This document shows, piece by piece, positions 1 through 12,200 of a DNA stretch of 64,000 bases. Location of the stretch: NCBI RefSeq assembly GCF_003254395.2, contig NC_037641.1, positions 1,814,001 to 1,878,000 of the forward strand, written 5' to 3'. The position numbers and the translations under genes were made by a program. The notes beneath the pieces were generated by a model, which was given only the letters and a program-made list of their open reading frames with translations, was not told the origin of the DNA and made no database searches. The stretch's first letter is position 1. The number at the start of each line of letters is the position of its first letter. The DNA is from Apis mellifera. Taxonomy: Eukaryota; Arthropoda; Insecta; Hymenoptera; Apidae.

Positions 1-751
1 ACAATAATGATCAAAGTTAAAAAAATGCGATATAATATAATATAATATATAAATAATTATTAATTATATATAAATAATTATAATATAAATTATAATATAA
101 TATAAATGATATAATACATATTTTTGTTAATATTCTTCTTATTTAAAAAATTAAGAGTAATTTAAAAGAAAATCTAATCATACCATGCAAATTTGTTAAA
201 GAAAACAACAAAAAAAGGACGTTATAAAATCATTTTTGTTTTCAATATAGGAACAAAATTATTTTGATAGATGATGACAATGATATTCAATAATAATTTT
301 TTTTATTGCACAGCATATCGTGATAAAATCATTGAATATCATTACATCGTATATTAAAAATAAAAATGATTTGTAATTTTTCTTGATGCTTTCCATAATA
401 AAAAAAAGTATTTGATACATTTCATTGTGATACTAATAAAATGGATTCCATCTCAGAATAAGTCTATTTAATTATTTTCTAATATTTTAGCATAATTTTT
501 TTATATTAATTTCATTATAACTTTTTAATTATATAGAACAACAGAAAATGTTTCAAGTAAATGTTATTCAGTATTGTAGCAGTTATCTTAATAAATAGAA
601 TATTTCATTAAAAAAAAAAACGGCAGATCTTATATTCTTTCTATATATTATCACAAAAAAATTTTTTTTATCATAAATAATCAGCCTATTGAAATGGGAA
701 AAAAATTCAATCTACTATACTTACTAAAAAAAATTTTTTTTAACGAATTAT

Positions 752-753
<2 letters not shown>

Positions 754-820
<67 letters not shown>
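754..820. repeat. TA dinucleotide microsatellite
   Basis: An uninterrupted run of about 33 TA units directly adjoining the left end of the 826-1212 inverted-repeat element. TA is the usual insertion target of Tc1/mariner elements, so this run may have served as the target. Confidence 0.95.
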
Positions 821-822
<2 letters not shown>

Positions 823-825
823 CAT

Positions 826-1212
826 ACAGAGTATTTCAAAAATAGAAAAAAAGTTAAAAAATAATTCTAGATGCTAAAATGAATACAAAAATTGATATAC
901 AAAAATATCTATTGTAACTTATTTTTTAAATTAAAATGAAGGAAATATTCTATAATAAATAATGTTACAATTTTTATAATAAATAAAATTTTAGATCAAA
1001 TTAATTCGCTGTATAAATAATTTAATTTTGTATTGAATGAAGAAAAACAAAGATGGAGTTACTTTATCGCTATTTTATTTTACCTATAAAATTAAATTGC
1101 TTATAACTTAATAAGTAAGTCGTGATTGATATTTTTGCATATAAATTTCTTTATTTATTTTAGTTCTTGAATCAAATTAATGTAATTAAATTTTCTTCTT
1201 CCGAATATATAT
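826..1212. mobile_element. Nonautonomous inverted-repeat element, copy 1
   Basis: The reverse complement of 862-923 matches the right arm of the 23.2 kb copy (23245-23306) over 62 bases without gaps, with about 11 differences by eye. The right arm of this copy (1097-1180) shares TGCTTATAACTTAATAA and the following ATATTTTTG block with 23229-23306. The left arm therefore lies inverted relative to the right arm, giving a fold-back structure of about 390 bp. The left end begins near ACATACAGAGTATTTC and the right end is degenerate. There is no open frame, so it would depend on a transposase supplied elsewhere. Class is unresolved; a mariner-type MITE is likely. Confidence 0.6.
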
Positions 1213-1269
1213 AAAATGTAATGATTAATAAATTTGCCATTAGCATTCATTTTAATTTTTCCAACTTAC

Positions 1270-1528
1270 CGATAATAAAAAGTACATTGAAGCAATTATC
1301 AAATGATGATCCAACGACTAATCTTGCGAGGCAGAAGCTCCAGAAACTGTCACAAAACGCAGTGCCAACAGAGGCGATGAAACCGACCGCGTTGCAAGCG
1401 ACCAACGCCGGAATTCTGCCATAATGGTCAGCTATGTAACCAAATATTAAACCTCCAAGCATGCTTCCCACGAAGAAGGCCGATTGTGCCGCCGAGCTAA
1501 GGAATGCGTGGTCACAGACCCATTCCAG
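1270..1528 (-). CDS. Organic cation transporter, third coding exon (helices 2-4)
   Basis: The acceptor is ACATTTGTTTTCAG ending at 1529 and the donor GTAAGT starts at 1269. The 259 bases encode residues 154-239 and one base of codon 240, so the next exon, left of the window, must begin in phase 1. The exon holds the strongest family evidence: EWVCDHAFLSSAAQSAFFVG, then the helix 2-3 loop with Asp187 and Arg191 of the G-x-x-x-D-x-x-G-R motif, then CDSFWSFCLARLVVG with Arg222 in helix 4. It is clearly richer in G and C than the flanking introns. Codons remain open throughout, with no sign of decay. Confidence 0.94.
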
Positions 1529-4500
1529 CTGAAAACAAATGTGAAGATACTCTATGGTTTAACCAATTATACATGAAAAATATAAAGAAGTTTTGAGAAC
1601 AATGGAAGATCAAAAAAATAGAAATTTGCATTTATTTCTTGGAATTGAAAAGTTTAATTCGTAAAAATTATATTGTTTTTTTTTAATAGTAACAATGAAA
1701 TAATAATAAAATAATAAGGATAGAAAATAAAAATAACAATTAACAATAAGAATTGTAAAATTAAATAATTTTTTAAAAATTTTAATGGAAGATTAAAATA
1801 GAAGAATTTGTATATTTCTTAGATTATAGTTAAAAGTAATTAGTATTATATTAATTATAATATATAGTAATAATAATATATAATAATATTAATAATATAA
1901 ATATAGAAATAAAAATAGAAATAAAAATTAAAATAATAACAATAACACTAAGAATTATAAAATTGAATAATTTTTTAATATTTTTTTGATATTTTGTTTA
2001 ATAATAATTGACACTTTAACTGCATATTATGTGATGAAATGATAATAATAAACAATAATAAAAAATAAAAATAATAATTAAAATAAACTTATAATTTATT
2101 TTTATTTTTATTAAAATTTTATTTATTTTTTAAAAAAGGATTTTTGTTTTGTTTAACGAAGATTTATAAAATTGAATAATTTCCATATATATTATTACTA
2201 TAATTTATAAATTTATTTATTATTTTATTTCAGATTATAAAATTTTAAGTTATCATTATTGCAAGTTATTATTATGTCTAAATATATTTTTGTCAATAAT
2301 TTATTAGAGAGATCTATATTGATACATAAATAATAAATATATTGCATTCAATTTTCTTTTTAAAAACATTAAATATTAACATAAAACATTATATAAATAT
2401 AATATTTATGAAAACTTGATTACATTAATAAATAATTTTAAGATTGAATGAATATTCAAATCATTTCAATTTATTTCAATAAATTTCAATTGTATTTTCA
2501 TTTGATCAAATTTGTGTTTAAGATATCTAGTTTAAATAATTGTCTTTTCATTTTAATTTTTTTCTAATTTTTTTTATAAATCATATATTACAGAAATTAC
2601 ATATATATTAGATATCAATAATTTGAAAGATATAATAAATAAAATAAAATTTAAAATAATATAGAGGTAATATAAAATTTTAAATTTGAAATTTTTATAA
2701 ATAAATACATAAAAAATATATGCATGGTAATATATATATTATATTTATACATTTTTATATACTATGAGAATTTAATGTTATGCTTATATTATATATGAAA
2801 ATTATAATTGTTCTTTAAAATCTTACCTCAACAGCAATAGATCTATATGGAATCATCGTATGATTGAACGTCCAACCATTTTGACAAGATTTGATTGGCC
2901 AAGATGGATCTGCTTTTCTAATACCTTTTTCTATTATTTCAGTATAATTCACATTATACATATTGCATCGCGAAAAGGAAGTTGCGCCTTCCTGCTTTAA
3001 CTCTTCTGTCGATGCTGTGGGTATCGATATTGCAATTCTGAATGAAGAAATAGAATTTCAATTGAAGAAATAAGAATTATAATATATAATATCTTTTAAA
3101 GAATATTAGTTTTATGCGCTAATAATTATATAATTATATATTTCATTTCTTTTTTCTTTTGTACATATCTATTTTATAATTAGAAATTAAAATAAAAATA
3201 AAAAAAATGAGATGAATTTAATAAAATAATATTAAGAAAGTAAACAAAAAAATAAATTTTATTTCTCTATCTATTTAAACAAAATTGAAATAATAAAAAT
3301 AAAAAATATTAAAAAACTAAAAAAAAAAAATAGAAAGAACTAGCATTATAATAATTCCATTTTCTTAAATTTAAATTTAGATTACATTCAAATTTATCTT
3401 TTTCAAAAAATCCCCTGTCTTCTTAAAAAAAAAAAGAAAAAATCTAAATCTAGTCACATTCAAATATATTTTTCTATAAAAAAACAAAGATGAGATAACA
3501 ATAAGATGAAAGAGAAATAAAAATAGAAAAAAAGAGAGATAATAATTGTAAAAATAATAAAAAATAATAATAAAAAGATAGAAATTCGAAGGATATTCGT
3601 CTCATGTCTAAGAATTCCAATTGCGTTCAGATTCAATTATTAATCTTAGCATGTTCAATATATCTTTTTACAAACAAATAAGAAGAAAGGGAGAAGATGC
3701 GTAAAAATGAGAAAATAATCTATTAAAACATGTGAACATTTAGAATTTGCAGGAGACTGTCGACCAAACTAGTTTCCGACGAACCCTCGAATGCTATGAT
3801 ATCAATCTATTATTACAAGAATAGTGATTCTGTGGGAAACACGCAGAATGAAAAATTTTCTTCGTTGATACATCTCAAAAAACCAAATCTCGTGTGCGTT
3901 GAGAACGAAAGCGTGATTTCTTTCTAGATTTATCGGTGTTTCGTAGCTGGTAGTTTTTAGCCAGATAATAGAAATTTCAAATTTTAAAGAAATAATTCGT
4001 TGAAGAATGATTGAGTAATTAACTACTTTTAAACTTATGTTTGAATATTTTTATGATTGTGATATACATTAGGTTAGATATTAGATATAAACTGATTGTT
4101 TATAATAATGTAAATTAATTTGATGTTTTTTTTAAAATGATATTTAAATTTTTTTCGAACAGAGATGAATTAACATCTGATTTTTTAATTTAGAAAATTC
4201 AAATTTAGAAAATTGGAAATTTTCGAAATTTTCAAAACTTTTAAATTTAAATTTTATTTTATTTCGACTAGAGAGATTTTGAACTATAGATTCAAAATTT
4301 GATTTTTAGATTTGTAAAATTCAAGTTTGAAATATTGCAAATTTTCGAAACTTTCAAAATTTTTTAAATTTAAATTTTACTTTTTTTTGAATAGAAATGG
4401 ATTAAAATCTGATTTTTAGATTTTAAAATTTAAATTTTGGAAAATATCGAATTCTCGAAACTTTTAAAATTTAAAATTTGTAATTTTTAAAATCTAATAT

Positions 4501-6197
4501 AATAAATCTAAAGTCTAAATACAAATTCAATAGAATTATTAATAATTAATTTAAAAAATTATATCGTAATATTCTCTTAAATTATTATTATTTATAGAAA
4601 TTATTCTTACAATTTCGAATCAAAATAACAAAAAGTTTCACAGTTTAAGAATTCGAAATTTTGAAGGATTTTGAAAAACTTCTAATATCTCATCTCTAAT
4701 TTAAAATAAAATACTCCTTTTATTTTAATTTTGGGTAAAATTTGAATTTTATCTCATTTTAAATAAAACTTGAATTTTATTTTCTTTTAAATAAGAGAAT
4801 TGAATTTCATTTCATTTGAAATAAAATTTGAATAGTTTTTAAATTTCTCTTATGATTTTTGAAACGAAACATGAAAATAATGTTACGATTAATTGTATAA
4901 TATAAGTAGAAATAGATGTTAATTTTTGTTATTAATCTTTAATAAATGTAAGTTTAGTTTCTTTGATAAATATTAGTTTAAATTCGTAGTTTCATATAAA
5001 TTTCGTAACTTCAATAAAAATATTATCGTAATATAATTATGATATGAATATTTTATCATTACTGAAAAAATGGAAATTTTCATGCAACTAGAAGATTCTG
5101 TCCTCGATATTTATTGCTATTTACCTATTTGAAAAGCAAAAAAGATTTTTGGGAAGCTTAATAATTCACATATAATTTCATAGAATGTATATGTAAATAT
5201 CTATAGTAATTAATTGTAAGAATTTTCAATGATAAAATTTATCATCGGATATGATTCAAATAAATTATATCTAAGTGAAGTGTTTGTTATATAATAAAAA
5301 ATTCAATAATATAAGTTGTGTTGATTTTTAAAAAAAACTATTTCATATCGAATAAAATTTTTTAATTTATAATTTTATCAATTTTTGGAAGTTTTGAATT
5401 TATAAATATTTAAATTGGTAGATTTTTAAATTTTCGAATTTTTTGAATCATTGAATTTATAAAACACATTTTAGAATTCAAAAAATTTTTCAAGTTTTCT
5501 TAATTCCTTATATATTAAATAATAAAAATTTCAAATTTTGAATTTTTAAGAAAAATTTTTGAATTTTTTTGATTTAAAGTTTTTATTTTTTATACATATA
5601 TATAAGATACGAATTTTTTAATTTTCATTTTATCAAAAATATATTATCTTACATATTTTCAATATTTTGAAATATTTAAATTCTCTTATATTATATAAAC
5701 TTTAAAATATCACTTTGAAACAATTTTATATTTCATTCGAAATTATTAAACTTCACAATCCTCCGAATTTTTAAAATTTCATATATTGAAACTTTTAAAT
5801 CTTCAAAATCTTCAAACTCAATATTTGAAACTATTATAATATTTTTCCACTACACGTTTTTCTTTCAAATACAAAAAAACTACGATCTTTCTACTGTTCC
5901 ATAATTCAACGATCCAGACAGTACGAATTCTATATGAAGTTTCACTTACTTTTCTTCGTCCGTGAGGTTCCATCGTTCGAGTTCTGGCACGGTGCACCAA
6001 TGTTCGTTTGGTAGTAATGTGATGAAGAATTGCGTGAAATAAAGAAACGCGTACACAAAGGTGAAAGGCAAAAGGACAATAAAGAGAAACCATTGATAAC
6101 GGCCTGCTTCGCCAACGTAAGGTAGGATATCATCAAAGGTTTCGATCTTCGGACGTTCGCCCTCTTCAACTTTCACATTCTCCACCATGACTGTCAT
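1270..6197 (-). CDS. SLC22-type organic cation transporter, N-terminal 239 residues (3 exons, gene continues left of window)
   Basis: The coding sequence is join(6197..5950, 3037..2827, 1528..1270) on the minus strand. The protein is a plasma-membrane solute carrier of the major facilitator superfamily, related to organic cation/carnitine transporters; the substrate cannot be read from the sequence. Visible features: cytosolic N-terminus 1-33 with FDDILPYVGEAGRYQ at 21-35, typical of the family; helix 1 about 36-57; large extracellular loop about 58-157 with Cys68, Cys107, Cys134 and Cys158 and N-glycosylation sequons at Asn77, Asn113 and Asn141; LEWVCDHAFL at 154-163, matching the family's EWxLVCxxxxL block; helix 2 about 162-183; the loop signature GYIADHYGRIPA at 183-194; helix 3 about 194-212; helix 4 start SFWSFCLARLVVG at 214-226. 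Exon phases (2, 0, 1) all agree. SLC22 proteins are usually about 550 residues, so somewhat over half is missing beyond position 1. An insect Orct- or carcinine-transporter-like subtype is possible but unproven. Confidence 0.93.
1529..2826 (-). other. Intron between coding exons 2 and 3
   Basis: A 1.3 kb A+T-rich intron bounded by GTAAGA at the 2826 end and TTTTCAG at the 1529 end. It holds only low-complexity AAT/ATT-type sequence, with no open frame or structured element worth naming. Confidence 0.85.
2827..3037 (-). CDS. Organic cation transporter, second coding exon (extracellular loop)
   Basis: The acceptor TTTCTTCATTCAG ends at 3038 and the donor GTAAGA starts at 2826. The 211 bases plus the two carried over give exactly 71 codons (residues 83-153), ending in phase 0. 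The exon is too small and too lacking in internal ATG context to stand out as an open frame, but it joins in frame on both sides. It encodes most of the extracellular loop: IAISIP, the FSRCNMY cysteine block (Cys107), SCQNGW (Cys134), and sequons Asn113-Tyr-Thr and Asn141-His-Thr. The C-x-x-Y and CQNGW elements are family landmarks of SLC22 loops; their conserved cysteines are thought to form disulfides. Confidence 0.92.
3038..5949 (-). other. Intron between coding exons 1 and 2
   Basis: A 2.9 kb intron bounded by GTAAGT (5949) and TTCAG (3038). A stretch at about 3740-3965 is less A+T-rich than the rest and contains several CG dinucleotides; it may be an intronic regulatory element but has no recognisable motif set. 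A degenerate minisatellite occupies about 4155-4480. The remainder is A+T-rich with no exon-like sequence. Confidence 0.8.
4155..4480. repeat. Degenerate tandem repeat, about three copies of 100-120 bp
   Basis: Three successive blocks share the order: GAxxAGAGATG/GAATAGAAATG-like start, ATCTGATTTTTAGATTT-like segment, AAATTTTCGAAACTTTCAAAA-like segment, then TTTAAATTTAAATTTTA. Copies have diverged and vary in length. It lies wholly within an intron and has no coding potential. Confidence 0.6.
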
Positions 6198-6208
6198 TAT
6201 CTTGATCT
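5950..6208 (-). CDS. Organic cation transporter, first coding exon
   Basis: The acceptor is TTTATTTGCAG ending at 6209, so the exon starts at 6208 with 11 untranslated bases before ATG at 6197-6195. A second in-frame ATG (Met4) follows three codons later; Met1 is preferred because it is the first ATG after the acceptor. The exon encodes residues 1-82 plus two bases of Lys83 and ends at 5950 before a consensus GTAAGT donor. Reading through the donor reaches a stop at once, which gives the misleading 83-residue open frame. It holds the cytosolic N-terminus, helix 1 and the start of the extracellular loop (WCTVPELERWNLTDEE). The acceptor immediately before the ATG shows that at least one upstream noncoding exon must exist. 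Confidence 0.92.
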
Positions 6209-9200
6209 CTGCAAATAAACATCTCGATTATTTAACTTCAATTATATGCAACGAAAAAATTTGAGTAAATTATATTATTATCTGAAAATGTTCTGTTTTT
6301 TTCTTTCTCTTAAAATAATTCATTAAAATAATTCTTTTTTCTTGATGGATTGTAAGTCATACATAATAATCATAACTATTATGATTATTAGCAATATTAT
6401 TGTATGCTATTTCATGATTAAAAATAATCTTTTCAAATAATGAATTTGGAATTATTTTAATTAAATTGATTATTTTAATTAAATTGTTTTGATTAAAATT
6501 TTTGTAATTTAATTTAAATTATATGTATATTTTTTAAAAAAATTTGAAAATTCGAGACGAATTAAGACGATAATAGATTGATGAAAAATATTATTTTTCT
6601 TTTTTAAATTAAAATAATTATTTTGATTAATTAAATATATTAATTAAATAATCACTTATTTTGATTTATGAGTTACAAAGACATTCAAGTTTAAAATAAG
6701 CCATATTATTAAGTTAGTGAGAAATTCCGTTTTTTCTCTTAAAATTGTTTTGTTATTTGCATTAATTATTTTAAATTTTCATTATTAATATTTTTATAAA
6801 TTTTCAGATAGCTGATTTTGAATAAAAAAATAATTAAATACTTATATTTTTGAATTAAACTTTTTTTTTCAAGTATTCTACTTTAATATAAATTTTTTTA
6901 ACATATTATTGTTTATGTACAAATTACTTCATTGTAATTCGCGTCCAAGGATTAATTAAGAAAATTAGTTAAAATTAAATTATATTATTATTCTTTGAAA
7001 AAATTGTAAGAATTTATTAAAAATTGGAAATTTATATGAATAAAATCATTAATATTTATCTAATTCTTTAAGAAAAATACATTTATATTGAACTCTTGGA
7101 TTATTGTATAATATAATTCATTATTATTTCTAGCTATTTTCATAATTTATTTATTTCATTAATAAATTATATTTCATTAATATTTCATTAATATAAAATA
7201 AATATCTAGTTTTTATTAAAGTATAACTTCTATAATATAAAATATCATTTTTGTAAAAAAATTTTATGAATTGTAAATCTTCTATAATATAGAGTTTTTC
7301 ATAATTATACTATAAAAAACTAAAATATTTGTTACGAGATTCTCAATAATAAATAATTTGTTTATATGTATTAATATAATATGTTGTATATAATTAATCT
7401 GCTACAGTTGAAATAATTTTTTCTTATTATTATAATATTTTTTTATTATGAATATATATATAAGCTTTAATCAAGTAAATAATTTTTCGTATTTATTAAT
7501 ATTTTTTTCTTTTTTTAAGAAAATGTTTAAATTGAGATGATTTAAATAAATAAATTATTGGCGAAATCGACATGAAAAAGATGAAATTTCTTTTGGAACG
7601 ATTATTATAACTGATATCATTGCTTAAAGTTCCTGCATATTTTATTTTAATTTTTTTATTGCATCATTTAATATAATTGTAATAATATGTAATATTGTAT
7701 TGTAATTGTAATAATTGTATTAATGGAAAGCGAAACGAAAAATATGAAGTTGGAAATAGATTTTTCTTTATTTGAATTCTTTAGTTTGTTAGAGAGGTGA
7801 AAAAAGAAGTAAAAAGATCCTTGATCATTTTTGCAAGGTTATATTGCAAAATGAAGGATACTATTGAAGGTTTAGTACAGTCACTTGTACATTCTAATTG
7901 AAGTGTCCTTTAAATTGTTTCTTATTTTTCTTTTTACAAATGAAGAGAGAATATGAAGATAATTAAAAAATGAATAAACTATAAATTACTATTCGATGTC
8001 TCTTAGGAAAAATTGTAATAATTTCCTAAGAACAAATATTTAAATAATAAAGTATTATATTTTAAATTCTAAATATTATATTTTGCAGAATATTAATCTG
8101 TATTTATTTTTCTTTAAGAGTTAATTAAAGAAATTAGTTATAAGATATAGTAGTACAATAATTTTTTAAAAAAAGTTTATATTATAAATAGAATATTATT
8201 CAATTGAAATTAAAAGAAAATTAAACTATTAATGATTATTATAATAATTAAATAAGTGAAATTGATATAATAATATGATAATTTTATATTTTAGTTTAAA
8301 ACTTCATTAATATCATAATAATATTGTCGAAAAAAAATTATTGATTATGATAAAAATTATGATTTATAAAAAAATTAATTGTAATTGCAATTATACAAAA
8401 TTTTTTAGTTTATTTTTATTAAATTATAATATTATTATATTATTATAATATTAATTATATAATAATAATAATAATAATAAAATAAGTAATTGATATTCTT
8501 AATATTCTTAATACATTAAAATTTGAATATTAATCATATAATTGTACGAAATAAAATATTTTTCATTATTTTAATAAATAATAAATTATAATATTAAAAA
8601 AAGATTTTTTACTTTTACTCAATGAAGGCTAAAGTTGTAAAAGAATCTGAATCATGACCAACTACTTAAGACAAAATATATATGAAAGTTATTTCCTTTC
8701 ATAATTAAACTCCTAATTTGCTACCAATTAAACGCTTTTTCCTATCACCTTCGTTCTTTTTTTTACAAAAGAAATCTTTTTACAAAAGAGAAATCCCATT
8801 TTATATATAATCGTTTTTCAAGTTTGAAATATAATATAATATTAAATACTAATTATAAAATGAAATTTAATATAATTAAAAATTTAAATTATTATTTTTT
8901 TATGTTAGATACTGTGACTTTAAAAATTATTAATATATTCTTCGAGTTTTTTTAAAATTAAACTTAAGATCTGAAATTTTAAAAAGTTAGAAAGATAAAT
9001 TTACTAGACGATTTCGAAGAAAATTTCGAAAATTTTCAATTGTGAAGAAAATAATAAAGTATTATTTTTTATTTAAGTTATTAATAAAAATTTAAAAATT
9101 TAAAAATACATTTTAAAAATTTGTGTCATTTAAATATATGTTAAAAATTAAAAAAAAATCAAAATGTTTTTTATAATTTTCGGTTATCTAAAGATTTTTA

Positions 9201-12200
9201 ATTTCGATATCCGATACCGAGTTGTTTGGTTTCTATTTTAACTGATTTCAATGAAATATTTTAATACATAAAAATAATTCATGTACAAATAGATTCTATG
9301 GTTCGAAATAAGATAAAAATTACAAAATTGCAAGATTTCATTTTCAAAAATTTTAAAAAATTTTAAAAATATAAATTAAATTAGCAAATCCTTTATAGGA
9401 ATATTATATGAATATAATATTATATATAAATGAATTATTGATTTGAGAAGGTTATTATTCTAAATATAAAAATAAACAAAAAATATAGTATAAAATTTTC
9501 AAAAAAAAAACGAATTTGAAAATTCATCGATTATATGATTATATATATTCTTGACTCTATATATTCAGATTCGATTTTTTTTAAAAACAAGAATTTAAGC
9601 AATAAAATTTTATTTATTTTCATTTATAAAATATAAAATATAAATTGATTGATAATGTATTTATTAAGTAATACATTCATTGATAATGTTTTCAATCAAA
9701 AATTGACTAATTTCATCTGTATTTAAAAAATTGTCAAATTTGATTTGAAAATAAAGTCTTATATAAAAAATTTTATTTTAGATTTTTATTTTCTTTTGAA
9801 TTATAAAATCTGCTTTACTTTATTTGTTATTATTATTTATATTACATGAACTATATCATCCTATATATAATTCACAAATTCTTTTGGATTTTTTATATTT
9901 TTACTACAAATTCAAATAAAAAAATTATTAAAACGACTTTTTTTCTTTATTATTCAACAATAAATTGCTAATTTTTCAAGATTTCTTTTACATATTATCT
10001 AATAAACTAATTCTTCTAATTTTTCAAAATAATTCAAAACATTAAGTCCAATTTTAATAAAAGTTATCATATTTTAAAAAATGTGTTAATATTCTATGAA
10101 ATATCAATGAATATAAATATATTTTCATTTGTGAGCTCAAAATTTTTTTTTATGTAAATTGAGAAAAAATTATAAACAATTATTCTGAACATTATTATAT
10201 TTTATAATAATATTTTGTATACAAATGTATAATATAATGTACAAATTATATACAAATGTATAATGTATTATATATTATATTATATACATATATATTATAT
10301 TTGAATATAATATATATAATTATATTATATTTGAATATATTTAATAATTATATTATATTTGAATATATTTAATAATTATATTATATTTGAATATATTTAA
10401 TAATTTAATACACTATAAATAATTTTTTTATTTATGAAATATTATAAATAAATAAATAAAATAAATAAAACTTTAAAATGTATTAGAAAGAAATTTTTTT
10501 GCATATCATTTAACGCTATAAGATAAATAATTATCGTATTTTCATTTAGAGAAAATAAAAATTATATATATTATTTCTTAAAAATATGAAATTTAAATAT
10601 TTTATTTTGTAAAATCGAAGAAAAAATATAAGATATTTTAAAACTGAATAAAATTTTCTTATTTGAAACTAAAAGAAATTTCATTTTTGGAAAGTAAGTT
10701 CAAAAAATTTTCAACTTCAATTGAAATTGATTATAATTGGTTTCGATTAAATATGAATAATTATTGATATATAATTTTCTACTTTCTAATAATAAAACAA
10801 TATAATAATGAAATAAAATAATAAAAAAAATAAAATAAAATTTTGTCATTTAAGTCTTTGTTTTTGAGAAAATTAAATATATATAATTCAAATGTGTGAG
10901 CGATAATTTTTAAAATTCAATTTTTTAAAAAATAAATTTTTTTAAAATTAAATAAAAAAAAATCTATTTTACATTTTTTGCTTATTTTCATATGTAAAAT
11001 AAAACAATTACTTATCGATAATTCATTCGTATCTAATCAGTGAAATAATTTTGTTTGTATTTGAAAATTTTTTAAGTTTGTTTTATTCGCAAATAATGTC
11101 TTAAATGAAAAAATTTTATTTTATATTTTTAATTTATTTTTTTTTTTTATGTAGAATCATTTATATCATCAATTATAGGATACCTTATATAATAAATTTT
11201 TTTGGTACATAGTAAAATTTTAATAATTAAATTGTGTATATCGTGAAATAAAAAAAAATTGCTGTATTATTTATTTAACAAATATAAAATATTATTTTTT
11301 ATTATTTTTGTTACTAATTTTCCAGAATTTTTATTATAATTAAAATATTATCAAAATAAAATTATCGAAAAAAGATTTTTAATACAATTAAAAATTTTCG
11401 AAACAATTAATAAAAGTTAATAAACATATTATAACAAATTAATAAAATAATTAAAAATAATTATAATTAAAATATTAAAAATTAAGTGTATAAATATTTT
11501 ATAAGTCAAGATGATTATTATGTGTAATTGATAAGATTAATTGATTGTTCATTAATAAGAAACTTAAATAAAAAAAAAATATTAATAGCAAGAGAATCGA
11601 AATCGATTAGTTCGTGATATAATTACTATTTTTATAGATTTGGAGAAATTTGCATAAAATATATATTTTGTGGATATTATGACGCGTTTGCGTCAAATCA
11701 AAAAATCTATGAATACATTATATCAATATAACACATATGAATATATTTTCATAAAAAAATCTTTATGGAATGAATTAAACGAAATAATTTTTGAATAAAA
11801 TTTTTAATTTTTGATTTTTTAGTAAAATAATTGACTATAGTGAATTTAATTATGAGTGGAAGAAAGATAGTTTTGAAAAATTCAAAATTTGTACTTTTTA
11901 AATTATGAATTAAGAAAATGAAAGAATTATTCATGAGATTATGATTATTATATTGTAAATATATGCAATTATTTTACAAAAATAATAAAATAAATTTAAT
12001 AAAATAAATGATATAATCTTTAAGTTCATAGTATTTTAAACTTTCGGAAATTGTTGAATTTTTTTAATTTAAATATTTTTGAAATATATCAAATTATTCT
12101 TTCTTCTCTTTTTTTTCTCACAAATGTTAAAATTTTCAAATTTCATAAAAAAATTAAAAATGATAATAATTGTAATAAAATATTAATAAGTATAATAAAA

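Larger units (their letters stand above)
1..1269 (-). other. Intron after coding exon 3 (partial), with TA microsatellite and inverted-repeat element
   Basis: A+T-rich intron of the transporter running off the left edge. It contains a TA dinucleotide run (754-820) and an inverted-repeat element (about 826-1212), both listed separately. No further exon is visible, and no acceptor followed by transporter-like coding sequence was found, so coding exon 4 is outside the window. Confidence 0.75.

Noticed and set aside
1221..1424. 67-codon plus-strand frame
   Set aside because: Shadow of the third transporter exon on the opposite strand.
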